Positions 33,630-46,200 of a stretch of DNA of 64,000 nucleotides are shown in pieces. Position 1 is the first letter of the stretch, and each line of letters opens with the position of its first letter. The stretch spans positions 57,542,019 through 57,606,018 of the forward strand of contig CM049306.1 of the NCBI GenBank assembly GCA_026874595.1, given 5' to 3'. The DNA is from Sipunculus nudus (lineage: Eukaryota; Annelida; Sipuncula; Golfingiida; Sipunculidae). A model generated the notes under the pieces. The model saw only the letters and a list, made by a program, of their open reading frames with translations. It was not told the DNA's origin and ran no database searches. The translations under genes and the position numbers were made by a program.

Positions 33630-34620
33630 TATTTGATTTTGAGCGAGTCTGTAATTCAATAGGTCTGGGGCCCTCATAGGCACCAATGATCCATGTGAAA
33701 TTGGGAAAGCTGCAGTTGGGTTGTTGGTGAGTTATCGCATGCGAAAGAAAATCAGCGATTGCGCTGTGGCGGCCATACTGGAATTCCGACTTGTCTGTAT
33801 TTGATAGGACTGGAGCCCTCATAGGAACCAATCATCCCTGTGAATTTGGGAAAGCTGCAGTGTGTTGTTGATGAGTTATTGCACGCGAAAAAAAACAGGG
33901 ATTGGGCTGTGGTGGCCATATTGGAATTCAGACAGGTCTGTGATTCAATAGGTCTGGAGCCCTCAGAGGTACCAATCATCCCTTTAAATTTTGGAAAGCT
34001 GCAGTAGTTTGTTGTTGAGTTATCACACGCCAAAGGAAATCAGGGATTGGGCTGTGGTGGCCATATTGGAATTCAGACAAGTCTGCAAATCAATAGGTCT
34101 GGAGCCATCATAGATACCAAACATCCCTGTGAATTTGGGAAAGCTGCTGTGTGTTGTTGTTGAGTAATTGGGCGCGAAAGAAAATCAGCGATCAGGCTGT
34201 GCAGCCATACTGGAATTCCGACAAGTCTGTAATACGATAGGTCTTGAGCCATCATAGGTACCAATCATCCCTGTGAATTTTGGAAAGCTGCAGTAGGTTG
34301 TTGTTGAGTTATCGAGCGCCAATGGAAATAAGCGATCCGGCTAGGGCGGCCATATTGGAATTCAAACAGATCTGTAATTCAATAGGTCTCAAGCCCTCAT
34401 AGGTAAAAACCATCCCCGTAAATTTGGAAAAGCTACAGTGTGTTGTTGTTGAGTTATTGCACGAAAGAAAATCAGGGATTGGGCTGTTGCGGCCATATTG
34501 GAATTTTGGCATGTCTGTATTTCGATAGGTCTGGAGCCCAAACAGGTACCAATCATCCCTGTGAATTTGGAAAGCTGCAGTATGTTATTATTGAGTTATC
34601 ATGCGCGAAAGAAAGCGTCA
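33630..34620. repeat. Tandem array, about 144-bp unit, about 7 copies
   Basis: The landmark 'gtctgtaattcaataggtct' recurs near 33643, 33793, 33935, 34081, 34226, 34370 and 34512, a spacing of 142-146 bp. Each unit also has 'gaatttgggaaagctgcagt', 'gttgttgagttat' and 'ggccatattggaattc'. Long - strand frames cross the units only because of the repetition. Confidence 0.92.
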
Positions 34621-34883
34621 CTGATGGAAGGACGGAAGGATGGACTGACACGGTGATTATCAAGTGGGGCCCTAATAAAGCTGTATTTATGTCTCCTTAC
34701 ACAGCCTTGTCAATAGTCACATTTTACATCATCGTCTTCCCGGCTTTCTTTGTTATGTACATACAGTTAGCATCAATGTCACAGGGCATCTCACAATTTA
34801 TTTTCTGTTAACATTAAATATTTAAGTATATTAATCAAAAAAGTAACTTATCAGGGTCTTAATAATCTAGATACAAACATTAA

Positions 34884-37286
34884 CTAGATATTTCTTGGCA
34901 CCGCAGTTGCCATAATATCCCAAGACAAATAATCCCTCCCCCTTAAGAATAGCCCCCCCCCCCCCCCCATTCTTCAGTAGCATATACTGACACCTGGCGT
35001 CGATGGTTTCTTCCATCTATCAACTTGGGAAACAATATTTTTCACAAAATATGGGGGGCCAATAAGGAGAATCACTCTTGAGAAGAGAGCATTAATTTAT
35101 TTTACAGAAAGGGGAAGGTAAGTGGCACCACCTGTCTTGTTCATGAGAAAAGTTTCCAAGATGGATAGACATGCCAAATTTAAGACCAATACCTTGAACC
35201 ACTCTGGAGATAAGAGCAATTTTCACCAAAAGCACATGTAGGGATTGGACGCCACGGCAAAACAATTGCAGATGGCGCAGATTGCGCCACTAGTCTTGAG
35301 TACAAGATGGAGGAATCCAAGATCTATGAATATGCACAATTTCAGGCCAATAGGGCAAATCACTCTTGAGAAAGGAGCATTAATTTATTTTACAGAAATG
35401 GGAAGGTAGGTGGCGCCACCTGTCTGGTTTACCAGAAAACTTTCCAAGATGGATGGACTTGCCAAGTTCAGACCAATACTTTGAATCACTCCAGAGATAT
35501 GAGCAAAAAAACAAAGCAAATAACTTTAATTTTCATTCTACAGAGACAGTAAAATAATGAACAAATATTTAAGTTTACAAATTTTACTATATATTCACAA
35601 TATATCATATATATCTGAATATTTAAACTGATTCACAAATCTAAATTGTATCAACATTTATACTTAATTTAGTCAGGTAACATCAAATTATGCACACAGA
35701 TATATTTCTTTTTTTTATAGAATATATTTTTTAAATTTGCAAAGCAATAAAAATACAAACATGACTCTCCAGAATTCACAATTTTAAATTGCATTTTTAT
35801 ATATCCATGATTTGTTTCATATATTATCAAATTATGCCTACTGATGGGTTAAATTATATTTTGTTTAATTATTAAAAAAAGGAAATAACTTCTTAAAAAT
35901 GCTATATCAGAATAACGTGGCATCTCTTGGATTACTTCTTCTAAATATTTCAAGAAAAGTTGTGTACACTGGATCAAAAACAGTTTTACATTTAAAGAAA
36001 TACAGTTGAAAATAAAAAACCATGTATTGCAATATAATTGGTGATGGGTGTGTGTGGAGGGGGAGGGACTGGGGGGGGGGGGGGGGAGGTTGTGTTGTTA
36101 GGGTAGGGCCCATGAGAATGAGTATATGTTTATTACAGCAGGGGTGTTCTACCAGTGCTGCATCACTAAAAGGATTACCTAGGCAAGGCTGTAGTGAGCA
36201 AGAGAGGGGTCTTGAATATACAAAATGCAAATACATTAGAGCATCTGAAAAACTTTAATAACTAGAATAATTTCAAGCTTCTACTTTCAAATTTCAGAAT
36301 TCAACAGATTAAATCCACATGTAACCCTGCTGTGAAAAAAATTAAATATACTCACAAGACAAAAATATGCCATGGTCAAATTTTGGCAAAATTTAAGGTA
36401 CCAATTTTATAATTTTGCTAATATTTTAAAAGATTTAAAAAATTTAGAAGATTTTGATCTAATTTTAAGTATACAATTGAATTTTGACTAATTTTAGTTA
36501 TATTACTGAAAAGAGTCCCTAGCTTTAACATTTTTTTGTGTTAAGTGACCAAATATTTTTCCTGATTTTTACAAGTCAGTACATAGGAACTACAGAGGAA
36601 TATTTATGGTAATTATGAGGAAAAAACAGATGAGTGGTTTTGATATTAGGCAGTCCTGAAGTAAATAGTTTTTTTTTAAATTTAGGTTTTCCTTAATTTC
36701 TCAAAGGAACGAAGTCGCAAAGACCCAGTTTTCTGTGTGGTAGGAGATCTTTTGGACAACTAATATAATGCTAAATTTTTAATTCCTAGGTCTTAGGGTT
36801 TCAAAACGTGCCACATCTATGGACGGACGGATTGACAACGGACAATTGACCACGACTATACCTCAGCTGACCATAAGTCAGCTGAGCTAAAAATGGGAAG
36901 GTAGCTACCTATCTGATTTACGAGCAAACTTTCTAAGATGAATGGACATGCTAAATTTCAGACCAATACCTTGAACCACTCCAGAAGTATGAGCAATTTC
37001 CACCAACAGCTGATTTTTCAATCAATCCATGCAAGATTTCTTGAGATATTTAAGAATTTGTGTGATTTTGCCCAAAAAAGACGTATTCAAGGTCTAGGTC
37101 ACTCATAGTATAGGTCATGATCCCATTTTAAATAGACTGCGTCCTCTCACCCACAGCTATGCACGTGTCAAGTCTGGTATAGATCTGTAAAATATTTTTT
37201 TGAGTTATCGCATCAAAACAATATCTCTGCGGCTGCGGTGAGACCATCCATAAACCATAGTATCCCAATTTTGTCTTGGGATACAA
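34884..37286 (-). mobile_element. Helitron-like element, copy 3, interrupted by another repeat
   Basis: On the - strand the start is 'gtatcccaagacaaaattgg' and the end is 'atggcaactgcggtgccaag' 'aaatat' CTAG followed by T. A run of 16 C lies at 34953-34968. The text 'gaaggtaggtggcgccacct' near 35404 and the related 'gaaggtagctacctatctga' at 36897 flank the inserted CAGCTGAG element at about 35505-36895. Confidence 0.72.
35505..36895 (+). repeat. CAGCTGAG-ended element, 5'-truncated, nested in copy 3 of the Helitron-like family
   Basis: The right end reads 'cataagtcagctgagctaa' + 'aaat', preceded by 'cacatctatggacggacgga'. The interior matches the 45.4-46.6 kb copy, including a run of 16 G at 36071-36086. 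The AACAAGGGACC left end is absent. Confidence 0.65.
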
Positions 37287-37879
37287 CATGGGAAAAGTTG
37301 ATCTGTGGAACAGAATCAGTTTGTCCCCCACCTGATGTGGTAATATTTAGAAAAAGTTGTATATAGATGTATGAAATTTGAGATGGGTAACACACCATGA
37401 TTACCTCTGTGACCTTGAAAACTGCATGAAGTTCATAGATATTTGAACCTGAAGTAGCCCTTCATAAGGTACGTCAATGTTGCAAGTTTGGTGACTGTGC
37501 CTCAGATTCTTTTTTATAAAAATTGTGTTAACACCATTTTAGCATTATCGCTGCTGTGACCTTAAACAAGGCCTACAGGCCTAATGCGAACCTGTGCAAA
37601 GTTTAGGAGTATGAATGAAGGTTTATTTTTAAAATTTAATATTGATCCTCCTAAGTCCTGCATATCTACCTTAGTCATTATGATTTCAGCAAAATGGACG
37701 TTTCTGACCTGCTGCAAGTTTCAGACTAGGACATTTTAAAACCAGAATATGGGTAGTCGACAAGCCACTATGTGTATCCGCAGAAATCAGAGTGGGACGG
37801 GTGAAGTGAGGCATGGATTAAGTGGCAAGGGGAATAGAGCGTGGTGTGTTGCATATTAACATGGATGTCTGCAGCTTAA

Positions 37880-39260
37880 ACGTGAATGTAGGTGGTGCTA
37901 CCTGTCATAAAATCGAGAAAATTGTCCAGGATGTATAAACCTGCAAAATTTCAGGTGGATAAATCAAACCACTGCCGAGATATGAGTGATTTTATCCAAA
38001 GCAGATCAACAGATGGATGCTGTGCATAAGTGGTTGCAGGTGGCGCCACAAGTTTTGCCTATAATGAAGTGCTATGTGAGATCTATACACATGCAAAATT
38101 TTGGCCTAATCGGTCAAACGGTTCCCAAGATATGAGCTTGGATGTCTGTACAGTAAATGTGAATGTAGGTGGCGACACCTGTCATAAAATTGATAAAGCT
38201 GTCAATGATGTAAAATACCTGCAAATTTCAGGTGGATAAGTCAAACCACTGCTGAGATATGAGTGATTTTAACCTAAGGCAGATGAACAGATGGATGCTG
38301 TGCATAAATGGTTGCAGATGGCACCACCAGTTTTGCCTATGATGAAGAGCTATGCGAGATCTATACACATGCAAAATTTTGGCCTAAACGGTCAAACGGT
38401 TCCCGAGATATGAGCTTGGATGTCTGCAGAGTAAATGTGAATGAAGGTGGCGCCACCTGTCATAAAATCAAGAAACCTGTCCATGATGTATAAACCTGCA
38501 AAATTTCAGGTGGATAAGTCAAACCACTGCTGAGATATGAGCGATTTTATCCCAAGGCAGATGAACAGATGGACACTGTGCATTAGTGGTTGCAGATGGC
38601 ACCACCAGTTTTGCCTATGATGAAGAACTGTGAGATCTATACACATGCAAAATTTTGGCCTAATCTGTCAAACAGTTCCCAAGATATGAGCTTGGATGTC
38701 TGCAGAGTACATGTGAATGTAGGTGGCGACACCTGTCATAAAATCGAGAAACCTGTCCAGGATGTATAAAACTGCAAAATTTCAGGTGGATAAGTCAAAC
38801 CACTGCTGAGATATGAGTGATTTTATCAAAAGGCAGATGAACAGATGGACACTGTGCATAAGTGGTTGCAGGTGGCACCACCAGTTTTGCCTATGATGAA
38901 GAGCTATGTAAGATCTATACACATGCAAAATTTTGGCCCAATCGGTCAAACGGTTCCCGAGATATGAGCTTGGATGTCTACAGAGTAAATGTGAATGTAG
39001 GTGGCGCCACCTGTCATAAAATCGAGAAAGCTGTCCAGGATGTATAAACCTGCAAAATTTCAGGTGGATAAGTCAAACCACTGCTGAGATATGAGTAATA
39101 TTATCCCAAGGCAGATGAACAGATGGACGCTGTGCAAAATTGGTTGCAGGTGGCGCCACCATTTTTAGTGTATGTTATAAAGCTATCAAACGGCTACATT
39201 TGTGCAAATTTTTTAGCCTGATCTGTCAAACAGTTCCCGAGATATGTGGGTTTATGTGTG
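37880..39260. repeat. Tandem array, about 277-bp unit, about 5 copies
   Basis: 'tggttgcaggtggcgccac' or variants recur at 38031, 38309, 38586, 38863 and 39141, spacing 277-278 bp. Each unit contains 'gcaaaattttggcctaatcg', 'gttcccgagatatgagctt' and two GGTGGCGCCACC-type palindromes. A single diverged copy lies at 51.73-52.33 kb. Confidence 0.95.
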
Positions 39261-39429
39261 GAAACAGACGCACAAGTGGACACTGGGCAGCAAGGAAAGG
39301 TCAGAGGTCAACCAAAAATGAAGGCGCAGCAGTTCACATGTGACCTGATGATAAACCCGATTCGCTTAAAATGCAAACCAAGTTTTTTTCAAACAGTTGA
39401 AAGATATAGTTCCAATAATCTGGGAATTA

Positions 39430-39515
39430 GGCATCTAAACATTGTGTCCAGATGTCTAGACGCTGTGTCTAGAGGTCTAGACACATTGTCTAGACACTCC
39501 CTCAGAGCCAGGTCA
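39430..39515. repeat. Cluster of TCTAGAC repeats
   Basis: Within about 80 bp 'tctagac' or 'gtctaga' occurs five times ('gatgtctagacgctgtgtct', 'agaggtctagacacattgtc'), making several short palindromes around CTAG. Confidence 0.8.
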
Positions 39516-39789
39516 GTTGCCATGGTGATGTCTGGACCCCACCTGTTTGTACTGAGTGGCCTCTTGACTTGACTGCATGAAGTCAAATCTGTTTTCAAAT
39601 ACAGAAAGCCTTTTTCAATTGGCTACAATGCTTTTTTAAAACTGTATTTACCCAATCTATTCTTATAAAACTGGCAGGACCCTACCATAGAATAATTCTT
39701 GTAAAGTTTAAACCAATCAGCTGAACAGTTTCATCATAAATCAGTGTATAAGCTAGAAGAGTTTAAAATTACATTTTCGCTTGTAAAAA

Positions 39790-40300
39790 ACACATCAATG
39801 TAGGTGGCGCCACCAATCCTCAAAATCAGATATGACATATGTGACAAACATTGGTATAAAATTTGGTCATTATAGCTCTAGCCATTTCTGAGATTTTAAT
39901 TTTAGTGTGCTTTTTTGGACAGATGACTAAGTTCAACCTCCTGCAACTCGGCCAAAAATCTCCGAACTGGAACCATTCGAACAAACTTGAGAGAGATTGT
40001 TCCAGGGATCATTTCTGTGAAATATTGGACAATTTGGCTGGAGAGTTTCAGAGAAGAAGATTTTTTAAAGTTTTTAAGCTTTTTCTCTATAAAATCTAAA
40101 TTAATGCAGATACCCAATAATAAGCTCCAGGGCACCAAGTTTCACATGTGACGAATTCTTACATGTAACTTGGAGCTGCTAGCTCCGACAGTTTCTGACT
40201 TACAGCCATGGACGGCGGAAAGCCAGCCCTGGACGGCGGACGGCTGACGGACGAAGCTGCGCCATCGCATAAGCTCACAGGTTCGCTAAAAAAGCCAAGG
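39790..40300 (-). repeat. Inverted copy of the 2007-3660 repeat family
   Basis: On the - strand it reads 'agcttatgcgatggcgcagc' then, further on, 'gtccaatatttcacagaaat', 'ctctctcaagtttgttcgaa' and 'gtccaaaaaagcacact', in the same order as at 2030-2390. Confidence 0.8.
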
Positions 40301-40714
40301 TCATCCATATTCATACATGAGCTAGCCCTTCAAAGAGGTACATCAAAACTGCAAGTTTTTTTAGTGCAACTGCAATTCTCTTCGAGTTAACATCATGAGC
40401 ATTACTGCCGCTGTGACATCAAGGTCATCCATGTTCAAACTTGACCTAGCCCTTGATAAGGTTCATCAATGCTGCAAGTTTGGTGACTGTATCTCAAATT
40501 CCTTATGAGTTATTGTGTTAACAAATGTGTGACAGACGGACAGGCGGATGGACGGAAAGGTGGACAGAGGCTCACCATTCTATGTCCCTTGCTGCCTTCA
40601 GTGATGGCAGGGGGGACAAAAAGAATAAGTAATAAATAGTATAAGATTCAAGATATTAAGCTAAATAATATATCTATGGGTAGACTGGAGTTCAAGGAGG
40701 TTAAGAATACTTAC

Positions 40715-40757
40715 ATTCAGAAATTCCTTGTTACACTCCCACTGTAATGCCAAATCG
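40715..40757 (-). other. Candidate NRF1 5' UTR exon
   Basis: 43 bp with strong splice signals: a pyrimidine-rich acceptor 'tccttcttttcgcctgtccag|' and a donor 'aat|gtaagt'. If joined to the exon at 30921, the frame leading into the NRF1 ATG contains an in-frame stop (TGA), so it would be untranslated. Assignment to NRF1 rests on strand and position only. Confidence 0.4.
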
Positions 40758-40865
40758 CTGGACAGGCGAAAAGAAGGATGTATTATAAAGAGAGTATTTA
40801 TATCAGATTTAAACAAACTCAGATTGTGCTTGGCACAAAGCAGCCAAAGATGTGATAGTCGTTAC

Positions 40866-40931
40866 CTGATAATTGGTCGATTCATAATACTTTAGATGTC
40901 TCGCACACCTTTCATCACTCCGGATCTTCCT
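40866..40931 (-). other. Candidate NRF1 5' exon
   Basis: 66 bp between 'gcttgtttcag|' and 'atcag|gtaacg'. One frame is open for 22 codons (RKIRSDERCARHLKYYES...), but joining it in that frame to the next exon at 40757 meets a stop after eight codons. I do not recognise the peptide. Most simply it is a second untranslated NRF1 exon; a small unrelated gene is the alternative. Confidence 0.4.
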
Positions 40932-43200
40932 CTGAAACAAGCAAAACTATTCTACATTCACTGGTAACATCAGTGCCCCAGAAATAAATTTCCTTTATAC
41001 ATTTATTTTAGTTTTGTGTTGGCATGCTCTCTAATACAAGCAGCAATTGGCATGTAATTTTTTTTTTTTATAATGGCAAATGAAAGACGAGGTCAACTTC
41101 CTTGTTAGAGATTATTTAGAGACTTTGTCTTCACTACATTCAACCAGGAATCAAGAAATGTACAGGCTCTTTTCTTTCAAATGCCCCAGTACTGTGTTGT
41201 ATAAAATGATGAACTCCAGGGGAGAAAAGTTTAATACCAGAATTAAATGATAAGCTTTTCCAAAACAGTCCAAAATTAATTATTTTTTTTTATATTATAA
41301 ATTCAATACAGCTGCATCAAAAGAAGGTCTGATGCAATAACAGCTTACCATAGTATGCTCTTTTTAAAATATGTATATCTTACTCATATTCTCTCATATA
41401 TATATTCTAACAACTTGCAAGGAATAACAATTACATGATCCAACATGCTTACATCTACATATGGTTCTGGAATGGTTTGTTGAGACATACAAGTAGATAA
41501 CAAACAGGCTTCACTCAATTACATATTTATATCTGGTCCAGGCTCCTATCATTTATATCCATACTAGATGAGCGGGAGCAGTATTGATTGACAGTTCAAG
41601 ATGGACTACCAGCTACTTGACTTCAGTGTGATACAACCCTCATCAGCTCTGGTTAACTCTACTTTGGCAGACATATAGTGATATACAAGTGTCTTTCAAG
41701 TCTTTTACATTCTATTTTAAACTTATTAAATATACCAGGTAATTCATCAGAATACAATTATGGTCACATTTCAGAAGGTGGTAGCTTTTCGAAGCAAGCA
41801 GTATTTAAAGTTACTTAAATCTCCACTGTGATGGCCTCAGAACCCCTACAGGCATGATCTTTGTAACATCTGAAAGCTTAGAACATGTCCTAACCAAGCG
41901 TACCATTATTTCCTTTCCTCATTACTAAACAAAATGTCCCTGTGGTTCATGTCATTTAGGCGTATCCCGTGTCACATGCTGATGTGTATTTTTTTCTTAG
42001 AAGTTTACCTTAGCACATTTTGCCTGTTATTTTTACACATTACTTGGAGGTTTTTACATGCTGGAGGTGTCAAGCCTACTTTTGATGTAGAACTGAGCAA
42101 TTTGTGTGGGTTTTGTAGACGTTGATGGGTAACTTTATTAAGCAAGTTATATTGTCCCGTTAAACTTTTCAAACTGACATATTTATTTGATTGTTTATTT
42201 TAGAGCTGCAATATATAACTGTAAGAAAATTTTAAGGCCTTTAAGTAAATGCTCCTGAGCAGTACTTTAAAATGACAAGCAAGTTTTTTCCTTATATCAT
42301 AACCAACTGGAAAAGTTTTCACTCTGAATTTCGGTGAACATTATGTAACGGTCTCTTTTTACCACAAAAATCTTAAGATTCTTTATTTACAGTTACTGTT
42401 TATTCTCCTATTAATTGATTAACTGACATTATGGAGCTATTTTTCATAATGCTCCCAACCTTAAATTAATTTTGGTATATATGATCTGAGCTTGTAAATT
42501 GTGTAATACTTGGAATTTTATTTGTCCAGAAAATAGTGAACAAAATGTAATGGGCAGATAAAGTACATACTGATAGCCCTATAAATAGCTTTTTTACATC
42601 CATATTTGTTCTAAAAAGAAAACAAAATACTTAATGGTCACCACTATGATTCTCAGAAAGAAATTAAGGCATGAGGTCTTTACAGACTAAATAAGAGACA
42701 AGCATATATTCATGAAGATTCCATTATATGTGTTGGAGTGAACGTTTCTGCTAAGCGGTCACACCATCACAGTATTTATTGCCTAGTAATGACAACCATG
42801 ACGTTATTTCTATGCTTTTTATAATAAATTTAAAGTAGTATATGTACCCTGATTTGTTAGCTATCACTTATACTGTATAAATCATGTGATCACTTTATAG
42901 AGATACAGTAATTGTCCACACATAGTCACAGTAATTTTGTACACTGCAGATGTTTTTCAAGAAAATCTTGTCCAGATATATTGCTTGACAAAACACAGAA
43001 AGAGAGTCAGTACAAAGACATGTAACATATATGTAAGGGCATTAGGTGTTAACTTTTTCAGTTACAAAATTGGAGTGTATAACATAAGAGGTTGCTGAGA
43101 TATTGCATGTTTTGTGAAAAATAGTGCTTCATGGTAAAAACAACCAATAAAGTTTTAAGAATACAGATGATATATAAGAAATTTTATGTTTAATATTTTA
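40932..43200. other. Low-copy sequence without a gene
   Basis: AT-rich intronic or intergenic DNA. I see no convincing exon and no clear repeat. Confidence 0.5.
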
Positions 43201-43211
43201 TCTTGTCTCTA

Positions 43212-46200
43212 AACAAGGGACCTATGGGTAACGGCGCTCAGCTGTTATATATGATAAAAAAATATGATTTAAAAATGAGGCACATGCTGGTTTTGTGTGG
43301 TAATAAGTATAAGCTGTATTATGAGTTGTTGTTGTTTAGCTTATGTATGATTTTGATAGTACCTTTGGAGACAGGGAAGAGGATTGATTTCATTTATTTT
43401 ATTAACAAATGGAGTACTACTGTCACACAGATTTTGACTTGGCCATATAACCTATAAGCAGAACATATAATATAAGAGTTTAACTATTTATTAAAAAAAA
43501 TTACAAATATTGTCCCAGATATAATTTTTATTAAAAATAATAAGAGAATCGTATGATTTTTAAAATGAAATATAACTGAAATGATTATTAAAATAATATT
43601 AAAGAATATATTCATGAATGCATTCATGAATACATTTGGAAAGTATTTGCACTGGTATTCATATACTTTCATTTTTACCTGAATTCCCATTCTTTATGCA
43701 AGAAATTTTATAATGGAGTACATATTCATATTCGTATTTAAATACAATTGCAAAGTATTCCCACCATGTCTGGTATTTATTCAGTTTTCACCAAACAATA
43801 GTGTTGAGAATCCAGAATGTACAAAATTCACACATTTAAATAATGATCATAATTATCTGGTTTTTATGGCTTTTATTTATATTAAAAAAAATAAATGTAA
43901 TATATTCATTTTGGACTAATTTCACATCAATGTACACACTAGACACAGTAGGAATCTAGATTAATATTATCAACTGCATCTTTGTCTATCATTAATTTCC
44001 TTCATATGATCCCTAATGATTAGTAATGAATAATATGATTTACTTTTTTATTATTAAAATTGAACTGAAAAATGACATAGGTGTTATTTGGAATACATGA
44101 CATTCTATCCATCAATACAAGATTCTTATATCATCAGTAACTGCAAGTTAATTCCCAATTATTATAAACTAACAAATTCCTTTTCTATTTTTCTTTAATT
44201 TGTTATTAAAAACCAATAAAAATTGATTAATTTATTGTTTATTGTTATGTTGTTGGTTAAAACTACTAGATGAGTTGGGTTGTACACCTGGATCAACTGT
44301 GGCTGGCCATAAGCTGTCTGGCTGCCCCAGTATATGCCTCGCCTCAAGCGTGCATAATTTGCTGAAAGTTCAACAAGGTCAACATACAGGTGACTCAAGA
44401 GTGGCTGGAGAGAGCCAAGGTCTGACATGGTCTCATAAAAACATTAATAAAAGCTACAATTTTTGGCCAATTTCTTTTAGCTTTCTAAACTAAAAAGCTG
44501 AAATCCTTATGTGTGCATAATAAGAATATTATATATACAGAGCTCACAAGAAATAAACATGAAATGGTCAAAGTTGGGCAAAATTTAAGGTACTAATTTA
44601 ATATTTATACTAATAACTTATAAAATTTTAAAAATTCAGAACTAATTTTGAGTATTCAATTGAATCTTGATTAAATAATGTTACATCCCTGACAAAAAAA
44701 ATCTCTAGCTTCAGCAAGCCCCTTGTTAAGGGAGTAAATATATTTATTGATTTTTTACAAAGTGCATTATGTTTGGGCCCATAACTTAAAACAATTACGC
44801 AATACTGACATCATTTCTGGCATGTGCACAGAAAATGTATAGAAAAACATGTATATTATATATGATTAAAGTCAGATCAGTGGTTTTGATATTAGGCAGT
44901 ATTGAAGTGTAACAATGGGTTTTTAATTGAACAAGGGACCTATGGGTCACTGTGCTCAGCTGACGTTAACCTTGTAGGTAAAAATCTAAAATAGTATCAA
45001 ATGGAGATAAAGTGTAAGAGGAAGAGGTAATAAAGGCCATGGTTGGTTTATATGATTGGTTTGTATTGATGAGCAAGAAATTGTTGCAAAAAATATTTTG
45101 TGACCTGACCATGTGTTTCCTACTGTTGAAACTATAGCATGTGAGCAGTTTGTGAACAAATGATCTGTACTATTACCATGATCATTAGTTGGTTTTTCGA
45201 TTAACTGTTGACATTTCAGTAGTTTACACATTTGTTCAATTGAATCTATTTTTTTGTATAATATATATTATTAAATATATATGTATTTTTTTAATGAAAT
45301 GTATACAGTTGAAATATAGCTTATTAACAACATAAAACAGGGCAAACAAAGCCTGATCTCAAATTCTGCTGAGGCAGGAAAATAAAATTTTAAATTTTAA
45401 ATCTGCAAAACAATAAATATCTAAAAATAATACTTGATTTAGATTTCACAATTTTTAATTGTTTCTTTATTTATCCATAATGTGCTTCATATTTTATAAT
45501 AATTTAAGCATACTGATGGGTTCAATTATATTTGTTAAAATCATTTAAAAGAAAATTGATTTCTTTAAAAATGCTACATTACACAACATTGCATCTTCTG
45601 GATTACACCTTGCATTATTTTTTCAAGGAAAGTTTTTGCATATCGGAGTGGAAACAGCATTACAATTAAGGAGATACAGTGAAAACAATAACAATTACCG
45701 CATAACACTTGGTGGGTTGGGTTTGCGGGGGGGGGGGGGGGGGGGGGGGGGGGGGTGATTGGGGTGGTGATATGAGAATAACTGTACACCTGTCACAGCA
45801 GGGGATCTCCCCCAGTGACTGTAACAAATCAGAAACCCTGGCATAGCTGACTTCCAGTGACCTGGAGTGGGACCCTGCATCTGTAATCAAAGCAAGTGAC
45901 TACAGAAAAAAAATCAATAACTAACTTAATTTTCAAGCTTTTATTTTCAAATTTCAGATATAGACAAACTAAATATTTATGTTTACATGCTGTGAAAATT
46001 AAATCAATGGTGCTTACAGGTAAAAAACGTGCCATGGTCAAAGTTGGGCAAAATTTAAGGTAATAACTTAAAAAATTTACAAAATTCAGATCTAATTTTG
46101 GGTTAACAATTGAATCTTAATTAAACATAGTTATATACTTGAGAAAATAGACTCTAGTTTCAAAATTTTTCATGTTAAGCGAGTTATTATTTTTCCTGAT

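Noticed and set aside
33487-34512. Several overlapping - strand frames with repeated PNFTGMIGSYEG-like peptides, which look like a repeat protein.
   Set aside because: The ~144-bp unit is exactly in phase only in places, frames break between units, and + strand and flank evidence fits a non-coding tandem array.
38030-39047. Three near-identical 61-69 residue + strand frames (MVAGGATSFAYNEEL...).
   Set aside because: They arise from the 277-bp tandem units; each stops inside its unit and has no homology recognised.
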